A stretch of 64,000 nucleotides of DNA from positions 1-64,000 of the forward strand of contig JANBQC010000071.1 of NCBI GenBank assembly GCA_027576995.1, in the 5' to 3' direction. The position numbers and the translations under genes were made by a program. Under the pieces are notes generated by a model. That model had not been told where the DNA came from. It searched no databases and worked only from the letters and a program-made list of their open reading frames with translations. The stretch is from Dimargaris cristalligena. Its lineage: Eukaryota > Kickxellomycota > Dimargaritomycetes > Dimargaritales > Dimargaritaceae. Below are positions 46,001 to 56,039 of this stretch, in pieces. The stretch's first letter is position 1. Every line of letters starts with the position of its first letter.

Positions 46001-46147
46001 ACACTTAACAACCATTTCAGATTGAATAACTAATGGCTTTAATACGGGCTACCTTGTATTAACAAAAGGCGTATCTGTCCCGTAATACGGTATCTCGTGC
46101 CATGATTGAGGGTGATAGACAGCCCCGCCCAACAATGTTGTCAATTA

Positions 46148-46396
46148 TTAAAAATGTCTTGTGGTAAGGTGTATTGTCATACAGGGAAAGGGGAGGATAC
46201 AGCCAATGCTTGAACTAGAATCATAGCAACCAACCGTGTAGTCCTTTTGGTGGGGAAGTGAGTACAAGTCGCAGTCTTCCTTGGGCATTGACTCTGTTTT
46301 GCCTTTGGCCATGCTAATTGTTACACCGTTTGCTGTCTTGAAGCACCCAAAGCATCTACCATTGGTTATGACGAATGATTTTTCCATATCTGCCAT
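46148..46396 (-). CDS. Unidentified cysteine-rich frame (possible secreted-protein exon)
   Basis: A frame of 82 codons ending with TAA contains six cysteines (GRCFGCFK, EDCDLY, VGCYDS, IGCILP, PCMTI). An acceptor-like GGTATGGCAG lies just inside its 5' end, so the coding exon may begin near 46388. No signal-peptide exon was found upstream, and the first Met gives no signal sequence. It could be the last exon of a second cysteine-rich secreted protein, a relic of one, or chance. Confidence 0.3.
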   Translation of the reverse strand: MADMEKSFVITNGRCFGCFKTANGVTISMAKGKTESMPKEDCDLYSLPHQKDYTVGCYDSSSSIGCILPFPCMTIHLTTRHF

Positions 46397-46861
46397 ACCT
46401 TGCTTGACATTTCATCGGGAAATTTATTCCTTTCTCCATCACAATTTTAGCGTCCTAAATGACTTAGTACCCTCATCCGACAGTATCTCTTACATCTGTC
46501 GCCCTATTGTGAATGGTCATTGTATACGCCTCGCATAATCCGCGGTGGCCCCTTCTTTATCTCCTCTACTTGGCCATGATTTGCGCTTGCTACTACCAAG
46601 TCATTATATTTAGGACTCCCAAAGGTTTTTTACATGCCAAGCAATTGCCAGGGTCCATAGTGACTAATGCCTAATTGTATATCTGAGTGGGTTTATTTCG
46701 AAGGAAATCAAATCATACTCATCTGACAGGAAGATATTCCTAAACTCATTGTTAATCCGTACTGGGACAGGCAACCGGTCCGAAGCGCAAAAAATAAAAG
46801 AGACTCTATAAAACCACGGTAATAATAACACCCCAGGAGGTAAGATCAATCATAGTTTCGA

Positions 46862-46884
46862 ATATATATATATATATATATATA
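46862..46884. repeat. (TA)n run
   Basis: Twenty-three bases of alternating A and T in gene-poor DNA. Confidence 0.7.
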
Positions 46885-47011
46885 GGTTGGGCGTCGCTCA
46901 TCTCTACTTGCAAGCCAGCATTGACACTATAAATGTCACCCGAGTCTTAGTTAAAGCGCGGGAGCACACGCAATGAGGGGGATGTGAGTGGAGTTAAACT
47001 ACCGACATGCT

Positions 47012-47266
47012 CTATTTCTTGGAGGCACTTTTGTTGCATGCTTCTTTCTCGGCCAAAGTGGCGTGTTCGTGGCCCTGCATGCACATGAACAGCTTATGTT
47101 GCTGTTTGGGATCAAAGGGGGCACGCACCGATGCGTTGAGTTGGGCTTGGACCAAGTGGGAAGGTCGCATAGCAAGATCACTCTCGGCGTTGGGCAATAC
47201 GGCCGCCGTGGTGAAGGGGGTCGCAATGGTCAAGAAGGCGATCAGAAACGTAGGGCAAGGGCGCAT
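47012..47266 (-). CDS. Small predicted secreted protein (84 aa)
   Basis: Single exon, with start chosen at 47266 (MRPCPTFLIAFLTIATPFTT) because this Met begins a clear signal peptide of about 22 residues with cleavage near TTAA; an in-frame ATG 60 bases upstream would put a His/Arg-rich stretch in front of it. The mature chain (VLPNAESDLAMRPSHLVQAQ onward) has two cysteines, spaced C-x15-C in the tail (FMCMQGHEHATLAEKEACNK). A TATAAAAGG element lies 105 bases upstream. C-ending codons are strongly preferred compared with the flanks. No family is recognised; a secreted protein with one disulfide is likely. Confidence 0.6.
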   Translation of the reverse strand: MRPCPTFLIAFLTIATPFTTAAVLPNAESDLAMRPSHLVQAQLNASVRAPFDPKQQHKLFMCMQGHEHATLAEKEACNKSASKK

Positions 47267-47370
47267 CGTGATGAAAGGTGGGCGGCGGCGGTGGTGGGGA
47301 TGGTCGGCTAAGGAGCTGATGGTCAAGTTGCGGGGCGGGTTGATGTATTCGCTAAAGGGGGCCGGGGTTG

Positions 47371-47380
47371 GCCTTTTATA
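47371..47380 (-). promoter_or_regulatory. TATA box of the 84-aa secreted protein gene
   Basis: TATAAAAGGC on the minus strand, about 105 bases before the chosen ATG and correctly oriented. It is a near-perfect TATA consensus, and supports starting transcription just upstream of this gene. Confidence 0.5.
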
Positions 47381-47557
47381 TTTTAGGATGGAGTCAGAAT
47401 ATATATTAGGTCAATCAATTATGGTGCAGTTGGGTGTAATGTCCACCCTATTCGTATGGTTTTGGCGATTTAGATTTACGAAATCTCTCCTCAGTTAGTT
47501 GTCACAAGGACCCCCATTAGGCAACGACCCTACGGCATCCGTTCATCTGGCCAGCAG

Positions 47558-47800
47558 TTAGTTCAGGGAGCATGCCATGGTCCTGTCCAACCGGTTGGTC
47601 AAATCCACCAATGGTATGGCTGGGCCCTTTTTGTCAAGTAAGCTCCCAATTGTATAAACCTTATATATCGTTGGCCTTCATGTGCAGCTTCCCTTTTAAG
47701 ATCAACCAATTGGGCCACGTCGGGTGTAACTGGCTGCCCTGCGGTTGAGAGCGGGAGTGAGGCGGTGTATATATCTATGAACAGCACCCATGTAATCCAA
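47558..47800 (-). pseudogene. Decayed secreted-protein gene
   Basis: One minus-strand frame reads a hydrophobic leader (WVLFIDIYTASLPLSTAGQP) and then VTPDVAQLVDLKREAAHEGQ. After about RYI, protein-like sequence continues in a different frame (YTIGSLLDKKGPAIPLVDLT, then NRLDRTMACSLN) to a stop at 47558. No ATG precedes the leader in frame, and no GT-AG intron can reconcile the two frames. This looks like a secreted-protein gene that has lost its start and gained a frameshift; a mis-called base or an unseen intron cannot be excluded. Confidence 0.35.
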
Positions 47801-50085
47801 GATCGAAGATGTCCCGAATTTAATTGGATATGCCTAGTGGGCTTATGACAAGGCAGGCTGGATGGCCGTCGCTGAGCAGGTCTGCGAGATGGGTAGTACA
47901 GTATTTATCCCCCTCTCCTCCACAGTTTTAAAAATAGAGATATAATTACGTACTTGTTTAGGGATCTTACGAATCCGTACTATAGTTAGTGCCCTATGCC
48001 GAGGGCGGTGCGGAATTTTAGACTGATTCATCTAACAAGCTAATTCATAGTGATAACCTGTATATTAGGGATGGTACTTCCATCCATTATATTCTATTGG
48101 CGTACTAGAATATATATCATTAATTATAGACCGTAAATTCAATACTACCAACTGTTGCCCTTAAAGCCATGGCAATGGTATAGTCATGGCACTGGCTCCC
48201 AGTATAAAAAGTACACGGTACTAAATGTTGACAATGATAATACATTGATACATTTACATCCCATTGATAGCCGAAGACTGTCAAACGGGTTTAGTGTAAT
48301 TTAATGCACGACTTTAAATCCAGTCCTCGGAGTATACTAAAACCCGGTCCCTCAGCTGATTTAAGTGTATACTAATCCTCAAGGTTTATATGTAACCCCT
48401 TTTCAAGTGGACCATGCGGGTTACTCGCGGCTTAATTTGAACAAATCGCTGATGCAGACTTACTTGCATGCTTAACTGAATGACGGGGTTGATATATAAA
48501 ACTGACTTTTGGCATTTCAATTAATAAGAAGCAATTACTACACTGCGTTTAATTGGCCCAATCGGGAGAATTCGATAATTAGTGCAAGGGAAAGTACGAC
48601 TCGTTGGTAGCCCAAACCGATTTCTTAAGGCACTCGTGTATCATTCCTGTTTTCTACCCTAGCCACCTTACCCGTGGCTTTCGCTCGGAGGCCATATAAG
48701 CCAAGTGCTGGTCATACGCAAAGAATATAAAAAAATGGGACCATGGAAAGCTAGTCACCCTAAAAAAGCACTGCTCCTCTCGTTTAGGAATGCCATCAAG
48801 TCATTGGCGCTGTGCCACACTTCCCACCTGCCTTCCGGGTCCTGCACTAGAAGCCAAATTAAGCCTCAGAATGGTGGGTCGGTTAATTGCCCATTTTGAA
48901 GCATCATGAGGTGGGCCAAAAAAAAAGCAAAAAACTATGGGGGTTCCCATGGCTATGTCACACCTGTTCATGTGAACGCGCGGTGGAAGAGCCGAAAAAT
49001 ATAGAGGCATTCGGCCAAAATAAGACATGTAGTACGCGGGAACCTAATGGGGGATTTACTTTTATGCCGTAGGTTAAAGGACCTAACTAACGCATTACGA
49101 GGGTGTTAGGATAAAATCGGCTACGAAAGTTACCAGCCGTCCAAACCAAGTAGCAATATAGAGGACAAATTGTTCGTGCAGGGGAAAATGGACCGTATCC
49201 ACCCTCGGGGCAAGACGACACTTTTGAAGGGCTGTAGTCGACCTTACTCTTCTTCTTTTGAATACCGGCAGTCAGAGGTTAAATGTTAGGGGGGGATCAT
49301 GCATGCGGCCATATACATGTGGGCCCAACACCGCCTCCGTATGGCTCCTGACAAGTATCGGTTGGCGAATCCTCAAAAAGGCCAGTCGCACATTTGTCCT
49401 CTCTACTAAAATGGGGACTCTTCCCTGATATATATTAAAATAAGCTCTTCATTCCTTGTCGACCATGAACACTGGCGGGGGGAGGGGCCTTTCGGAATGG
49501 TGTCCTTCAGTAATATTGGCTACTACACTTTAAGGTTTCAATTAGACATTCCTAAATGAATCAATTTAGATGCCACTAATAATATACCAATTAGACAGTA
49601 CTATACATATCGGGAGTACTTCTGTGTATTACGTATCCACTAATAACTGTCTAATTAGCACTGCCGTGTCCCCTGCAGCTGAGTATGTTGTTGGTAGGAT
49701 GTATCAAATAGTTGATCATGTAGTATAAATCTTGGGTGAGTTTCTGGGTTGAAGGGTTCGTGGGTATCCAGGTGATTGTTTACGCGGTGGGGGACCATGC
49801 TTGTGTGAGAAACGGGCCGATCAGTGAGTGGCAATTTGGGAGTACTTTATAATACGCGAAGTGACTAGGACATCAACTGGGATGACGCTCCAAAACGGTT
49901 TCACTGGCTACTACCATACCTCTCCTACAAATGTAGGGCACTGGTTCTTCATGAATGTGCGGCTAGATATTTAGGGGGGGGGGGGTTAGTCGAGGAGAAG
50001 TAACCCCCATAATCGATTACAACGCCATATATTACCAATCCATAATAATATTGAACAATCCCTCTACCAGTTACCAAATTAGAGC
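47801..50085. other. Gene-poor region
   Basis: No supported gene. A minus-strand frame starting at 48031 (MNQSKIPHRPRHRALTIVRI) contains an in-frame GTACGT...CGCAG segment that could be a 71-base intron, but the 38-aa product matches nothing I know. A poly-G tract lies near 49974-49985. Confidence 0.45.
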
Positions 50086-50227
50086 AAGTGGGAGAGGTTC
50101 AACCAGACAGTATAATGAATAATCCGGTTGGCGAAACAGAGCCTACTAGTGAAAAATGCATCCCCTGCCTATTTTCCTCTAAACGTATCATTTAAAGCCC
50201 TATACAGCTCGGCTGATTTTCACCCAC
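50086..50227 (+). mobile_element. MITE copy E
   Basis: Diverged copy in the orientation of copy A: GGTTCAACCAGACAGTATAA at the left, GCATCCCCTGCCTATTTTCC in the middle, CTATACAGCTCGGCTGATTT then TCACCC at the right. Terminal repeats are still recognisable as inverted. Confidence 0.75.
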
Positions 50228-50645
50228 CTTTGTGTTGGGGAAGCGAAGTAGAACAAAGCGCTTCTCGTTTCCCATCCCGCTGTTTTTTTCTTAGGCGTAG
50301 GCTTTGAACCTTTTCCTGGCCCCCTTTCTATTTTACATCCCTATTATTTCAAGCGGTAAGCCCCATGCCTAATAGTAGAAATACACATATCGTAATAAAA
50401 CCAAACATAGCCATTTTACTGAATTTACTGAGCAAGCTATCACTACCAGGGCCATGATTAAACGGGGCACCTCTTCGGAAGTTAACAATAAAAAATAATA
50501 ATTGCAAGTGTAGTATAATCAAATCAATCATGTGGGATACGTCCTGCAAATAAGAAAATAAGTGAGTATGGTGATGAGTGAAAAAATATAATAGCAGCTA
50601 ACCGGACAGTCACCATTCTTAAGCCGTTTCAGGCATCCTGGACTT
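50228..50645. other. Short interval with an unassigned membrane-segment exon candidate
   Basis: On the minus strand a strong acceptor (TTATTTTCTTATTTGCAG ending at 50544) opens a frame to a stop at 50349 that ends in a hydrophobic segment (MAMFGFITICVFLLLGMGLT). It cannot be joined in frame to the secreted protein gene just upstream, and no other first exon was found. Confidence 0.25.
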
Positions 50646-50909
50646 TCACTTGCGAGATGGAGGCTTGGGAACGGTCAAAAAATTGGGATTCTGAGGGGGG
50701 ACTGCGTTCGGGCGATTGGGATCATTCTTGTTAGGAAACCTGGGAGATTTAATATTAAAGGTCTTTTTGATTCTCCCTTTGAGGGAATAATAAGCTTGCT
50801 TTACGGAGGGCAACTTAATAGGGGCTGGGCTGGCAATAGTGACATTGGCCAGTGCTAAAGCAACGAGCCCCAACAGGCCGAGAGTAGCAAAAGAAGAAGT
50901 GAAACGCAT
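50646..50909 (-). CDS. Small basic predicted secreted protein (87 aa)
   Basis: Single exon with start chosen at 50909 (MRFTSSFATLGLLGLVALAL), the Met directly before the signal peptide; six codons upstream is another in-frame Met. Cleavage is likely near IAS-PAP. The mature chain is strongly basic with no cysteine (KLPSVKQAYYSLKGRIKKTF, NIKSPRFPNKNDPNRPNAVP) and ends with a Pro/Lys-rich tail. No family is recognised. A secreted cationic peptide is what the sequence supports. Confidence 0.6.
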   Translation of the reverse strand: MRFTSSFATLGLLGLVALALANVTIASPAPIKLPSVKQAYYSLKGRIKKTFNIKSPRFPNKNDPNRPNAVPPQNPNFLTVPKPPSRK

Positions 50910-52561
50910 ATTAAAATAGTGAAACAATATAGGAGGAAAAATGCGTCATGGAAAGCAACAACTCAATGGACTTGCTTACGGCGGGGGAGTCAAAATTGAG
51001 TGAATGGACAGAGTAAAAAGTAGAGTAACGAGGAGGGTATTGGAAAAAATGGCACTGAGGATATAAGCTCAATCAAGGCGTCGGGGCGACTATTATTTAT
51101 AATGAACATCGGAGGGGGCCAAGTTGATGCTGTAAAATGAAGGCCTTGCGGTGAATTGGTGCGCTTTCCCGTTTGTAGTCTACGGCCTTGGTATTCGTAG
51201 CGTCCATACCCATATGGCCCACGGGCCTTATATTTTATCCTGTCAGCGTCGCTGGAAAGATGTGTTTCCCAATAAACCGACGTGCTTGAGTCAACTCTCT
51301 CTCTTAACCGTGCTATGTATTTTAGGCAAGATAGAGCAGGGCTACAACAAAGCCATGCTGTGAAAGCGGGGTGGAAAATCCTAGTATTCATTGAGCCCCC
51401 GTCTTTCGCTTTGAGTAGCTGCGCCTATAATAAACCCAACTCGATAGATCCCACGAAGATCGTAGGCCATTGGAATAGATCATCTTTAAACCACGGGCGA
51501 GCTTATTCATGGGCTACACCTATACTCTTCCGGACCCTTAGCCCGTCGGGGAAACCAGTCACTGTAATATCCACAAACGACCCTTCCTTTAGTTTCAACT
51601 TCGTGGTGTGCCACTTGGCTTTTCTTTCCCCTCCCTTACGCCTCATTTTTACTAGTGGTGACCGTTGCAATGGTTAGGGGAATAGCCGGGCCCCACCAAA
51701 TATAATTGGCTGGGTAAATGCCAAGTCTATTGCGAGGGTGTGCGGATGTGAGTACTATCCGTCCCTTAGAGACACTCCATTATTTGGATAACTTCCTTCT
51801 ATCCAACTGGTGGTATTAATTCCCTACTTCCATAATCACAATGGAGATTGGAGGCATCTCGACTCGACTATAGCGTGTAACAATGTTGTGGGGATAGGTG
51901 ATGCGGTCGCCTATATGGGCTTTAACCCAGGCACCAAAGTAACCCATAATCCAAGAGGACCATCGGGGAGAGGGGGAAACCCAGAGGGGCTATGATGTTT
52001 TGGGACTATTTGGCGTGTTGATACCTTATACCAGCGTACTATGTCTGTAAAATAACAGTTAAGAAAGTGTAGAACGGGGCCAGGTATAACCGAGTCAGCA
52101 ATGGCAAAGCCTGGTTTAATTACAGGTTTATAGAACTGATTGGTATGGGTTAAATTCGGCCTAAGTGAGGTTCAACTAGACTGTATAAACTAGTATCCAA
52201 TGACAGTTCACGTGACATATATTCGTATTATTTACATATACCATCTAAACATGGGATTTGGGCAAAAATACCAGAGATATATAGCTAGACTCATACTAAT
52301 CGACTATGGCAGCAACGAATGGAAAGGGAGTTTCCAATACGAAGCCGAGGTAAAGGCAAAATTGACCCCATACTTTCCAACCGAGCAAAAATAAACACCG
52401 CTGAGGAAACAACACCCAAGACTCAACTGCGGAATTCCGCGTTGTTTATCCTTACCAATTCACCCCATTTACGGTTGACTTTCCCTTGTGTTTTTATTGA
52501 GCCTGTATTCCCCAACCCTTTTGAAGTCGGCCCCTAGCCACCCCATTCAAGCACTTCCACC
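50910..52561. other. Gene-poor region before POLD2
   Basis: No supported gene. It includes a MITE left-end fragment at about 52163-52204 and, in the final 200 bases, a pyrimidine-rich stretch that fits the POLD2 promoter. Confidence 0.45.
52163..52204 (+). mobile_element. MITE left-end fragment
   Basis: GAGGTTCAACTAGACTGTAT followed by AAACTAGTATCCAATGA resembles the left 40 bases of the family (GTTCAAC...GGCTGTATAA...ATCCA). The right end is absent. Confidence 0.4.
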
Positions 52562-55037
52562 ATGCACCAAATCGCCGAACGGTCCACCCTCAAAGTGTAG
52601 GTGGACAATCTTAGGGGGAATATCGCCCTGGTCCATTTAAGTTACGCGCAGTCCTGCTGCTGTTCGTACCAAGTGCTTAGCGTGCTCTACCTAAGCATCG
52701 ACTGGCCCACGAGTACCCCACCGAAGGACCCATGGCTTTAGCACCTGGCCCCTGACTCACGCGCCCTGTCCCGGTAAATCCCGCCAGACTTCCCTTCCCG
52801 TATACTAACGCTAGTTCTACTTCTGTCCTAACCCCCCCCCCCTCTCCCCATGGCTATTCTAATTCTAGGGCGTCCCAAACCCTATTATGCGGACCGGAGC
52901 CGGATGCGGTGTACCGGACATTGGAACGCCGCTCGATTTCCGAATCCACCCCCGCCGCCGGGCTGGATTTTACTATTCAGCACCGCACGTACCGCCAACA
53001 GTACGCCAACCTCTATTTCCTCCGCCTCCTCGCCCTCAAAACGCCAACCACCGAAGCGGCCCACCGCAAATGGATTCAGCCGGACCAGGCCTCTTCGCTG
53101 TCCGCCTCGTCATCGGACTCCACCACCACCGGTCCGATTATGTTCGCCCCGAAAGTCACCAACATTGTTCCCGGCCAGCGTTGCGCAGTAGTGGGCACGG
53201 TGTATTGTGATAAGGCCCACAAGCCCAACGTCTTGGATGATCTGAGTCAGGAACTCTGGCTCATGGCCCCACCCGCCCGGGACTCGTACTGTAGTCCGGA
53301 CGATGCCTATTATCTCGAAGACGAATCGAGTCGCATCACCCTGACGGGGGAGATGGTTCGGTCAGCGTCACTGGTCACGGGCGCCGTCGTGGCCGTGCTG
53401 GGCATGGAAAATCTGGCGGGGGAATTCGAGGTTCAGGACCTTTGTTTTCCCGGGTTGGCTCCGCAGCCATCCGCCCTGCCGGAACTGGCCGAGGACCAGT
53501 ATGTGGCCCTGGTGTCGGGCTTAAACCTGGCTGAGGGAAACCCCGTGTCGCTACCCATGGAGATGCTGGCCGAGTACCTGGCCGGCCATTTGGGCGCGGA
53601 GGGTGATCAGGAAATCAACTCGAACATTGTTCGCTTGGTGGTTTTGGGGAATTCACTAAATTCGACTACTTCGTTGACCGAGAAATGTCAGTCATTGGTA
53701 AGTATCCCACTCGCGCTTTTCTAATGGATGGTCACCAACGAATTTAATCATCAGGGTCTTTCTGATTCCCCTATTGATGTCAACCATAACCGGAGTCCTG
53801 CCAATATGAGTCCGACATCGCCTCTCTACTATATTCTACGTAAAACCCGACTCCCCCCTAATATATATGTGTATTTTGGTTCGTCCCCCTCCCCACTTTA
53901 TACCTGGTCATTTAGTTCCTTAATGGCCTTAGCCCCTTGGAGAATCTGGATACTTTACTGAGCGATTTTTGCTCAGCTATGCCAACAACCATTCAGCCCG
54001 GAGAGCGGGACCCCGTCAACCATGTCGTGCCTCAGCAGCCACTCCATACCTCGCTATTCCCCCAGGCCTCGAAGCTGTCGAGTTTTCAGTCAGTCAGCAA
54101 TCCCAGTTGGATTAACGTGGGTGACATTAGGTACGTCATGAAACTCTAGCCCTTCCATTCCACTTGAAATTTATAATCGATATATATTTGTTTACTGTGA
54201 CATGCCTCCCCGGTGGTCTTTGTATTGGAGGTCCCGGCCAACGCTCCATATGTCTGTATGAACCGGTTGAAGCTGTCTATTCTCAATCTTAACGACATTA
54301 TTTGTCTGATTACAAATCCCCCTCTTTGCCCCCTCATCCAAACATGGGCATCAACCGATAAAAGTATGCTAAGCTCGTCCGGTCAGACCATCAGCGACGC
54401 CTGCAAATACACCGAAAGCACCAGTGCGCTGGAAATGGCCGAATTGACCCTTCGGTGGCGCCATATTGCCCCCTCGGCCCCAGACACACTGTGTAAGTAC
54501 CCGAACCTGCGTAGCCTATACTCGCGGGCATTGCTATTTTTGGATTGTATTTGCTGGTTGTGTAGCGTACATTACCTAAAGGCCGCCACCCATTCAGTCA
54601 TGGGCATTGACAATGAATCTGTAACTTACACCCGGAAATATACATATTATACTGGCCTTTATATTTTCTCCGGAACTAGGGTGCTATCCATTTGTCGATA
54701 ACGATCCCTTCGTTTTGAAGAGCACCCCTCATTTATACTGCATCGGTAACCAAAGCGAATTTGATTCTAAGCTTATTAAAGGTAAGACCCCCATAAGTAA
54801 CTATACTGCTCTTGCTTTTCGTGTGTATTCTTTTGGTCGGCTTCTATGGTGCATGTTTAGACTAACATGGCTGTTATTGGGTACTATTGTTTTTTCTATT
54901 CTGGCGTATTTTTAGGGTCGGAAGGCCAGGTGTGTCGCATCGTTTGCGTGCCCGACTTTAGTAAGACCCAAACGATCGTGTTGATTAATTTGCGTAATTT
55001 GGCCACCCACCCCATCAGTTTCGCGGTAAATTTTTAG
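52562..55037 (+). CDS. POL31: DNA polymerase delta small subunit (POLD2/POL31/Cdc1)
   Basis: Six exons: 52562-52596, 52869-53697, 53916-54130, 54365-54492, 54680-54781, 54916-55037; 476 aa in frame. Family marks in order: RTLERRSISES and HRTYRQQYANLYFLRL near the N-terminus; the OB-fold block LWLMAPPARDSYCSPDDAYY and LEDESSRITLTG; the phosphoesterase-like domain LDTLLSDFCSAMPTTIQPGE, HVVPQQPLHTSLFPQASKLS and SSGQTISDACKY; LTLRWRHIAPSAPDTL; PHLYCIGNQSEF; VPDFSKTQTIVLINLRNLAT then HPISF. Length matches human POLD2 (469 aa). The subunit holds the catalytic subunit and the other accessory subunits together in replicative polymerase delta. The first 35-nt exon is predicted because the long frame has no ATG and needs two bases from upstream; donor GTAGGT is shared with NSUN5 and GET1 introns. 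Confidence 0.93.
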
Positions 55038-56039
55038 AATGACCAGGGTAGCGATCCAACCCCCTGGGTCACGCGGGGATCAGTCTACAAGAGATCTTTC
55101 GTTAGCAATTTAAAATGGTTTGCTTGTACCTTTTTTCCGGAGTAATTAGTTGGCTATTCTGTAATGAATTGGTCAACTGTTTTTGTTTTTATTTTCTTCA
55201 ATATTCGACTTGGTTACCGAAAGAGGTTTATAGAAGTGTAAAATTATACAATTGTTACTAGTAAATATTATACTCATGGCAGTATGAAAGACCAATGGGT
55301 TGCTAATCCAGGGCTGTCCGATATTTATATTAGGGGAACATACTCGGATACTAAATAATGGACATTAGCCCCAATTACCGTTTTAGATATGAGCTCGGAT
55401 AGTGAAAAAGCGAAGAATCAGGCACCAATGCCAGTTAGTTGGTTATTTTCCAAGGAACGGGGCGGATTACCTGTATTGTGGCAATACGCTGCTCTTTATT
55501 AAAGTATAATAACCCCAATATATCTAGCATTTTAGTAGTACGAGGTTATTAGTTTTATTTATAGCTCATTTCTAAGAACTATAGCCCCTACCACCCCAGG
55601 ATTACTTCTGGTCTGTGCCTATAAGTGGAATATAGAGCCAGTAACGAGCTCAACGTGGGGGGAGGAGCACTTTGTTATTAACGCGTTCTATTCCCAAGGA
55701 GCGTTCCCCCTAGCAGTTCCATTTTCGCCATTCCCCTTGCTCCTGTTCAAAAATATCACTGCATGTCGCTTTCTTCAATGGTCTATTTCCTCTCAATAAC
55801 TTCGGGTTAGCCTTCCGCTTTGCCTCCATTACTTTACTTGCCATTGTGCATTAGCCGCTCTTGACTAAAAACTCTCCTGTATAGCTTTTCCAGACTTCCT
55901 TCCTTCCCCGACTCACTCACACCTTCACCCCGGCGGACCCATCCTGCCATTGTCTGAACGACATCCGCACCACTTCCACTTTCTCCCTCCGCCGTTATCC
56001 CAGTTTTTTCCTTAGTGCGTTTCCGGGCGGCTTGAACTC
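55038..56039. other. Intergenic region between POLD2 and the TBC1D31-like gene
   Basis: No coding segment. The final 250 bases are pyrimidine-rich and fit a promoter and leader. Confidence 0.5.

Larger units (their letters stand above)
45599..47011. other. Gene-poor region upstream of NSUN5
   Basis: It holds the NSUN5 promoter, a fragment of the MITE (about 45969-46000), an unplaced cysteine-rich frame (46148-46396) and a (TA)n run. Next to the run, a minus-strand ATG at 46853 starts a short hydrophobic peptide (MIDLTSWGVIITVVL) that stops at once, with secreted-looking sequence continuing in another frame. Confidence 0.45.

Noticed and set aside
50349..50543. Minus-strand exon candidate ending in a membrane segment
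   Set aside because: The acceptor is strong, but no compatible donor or first exon was found, and it cannot be joined in frame to the neighbouring secreted protein.
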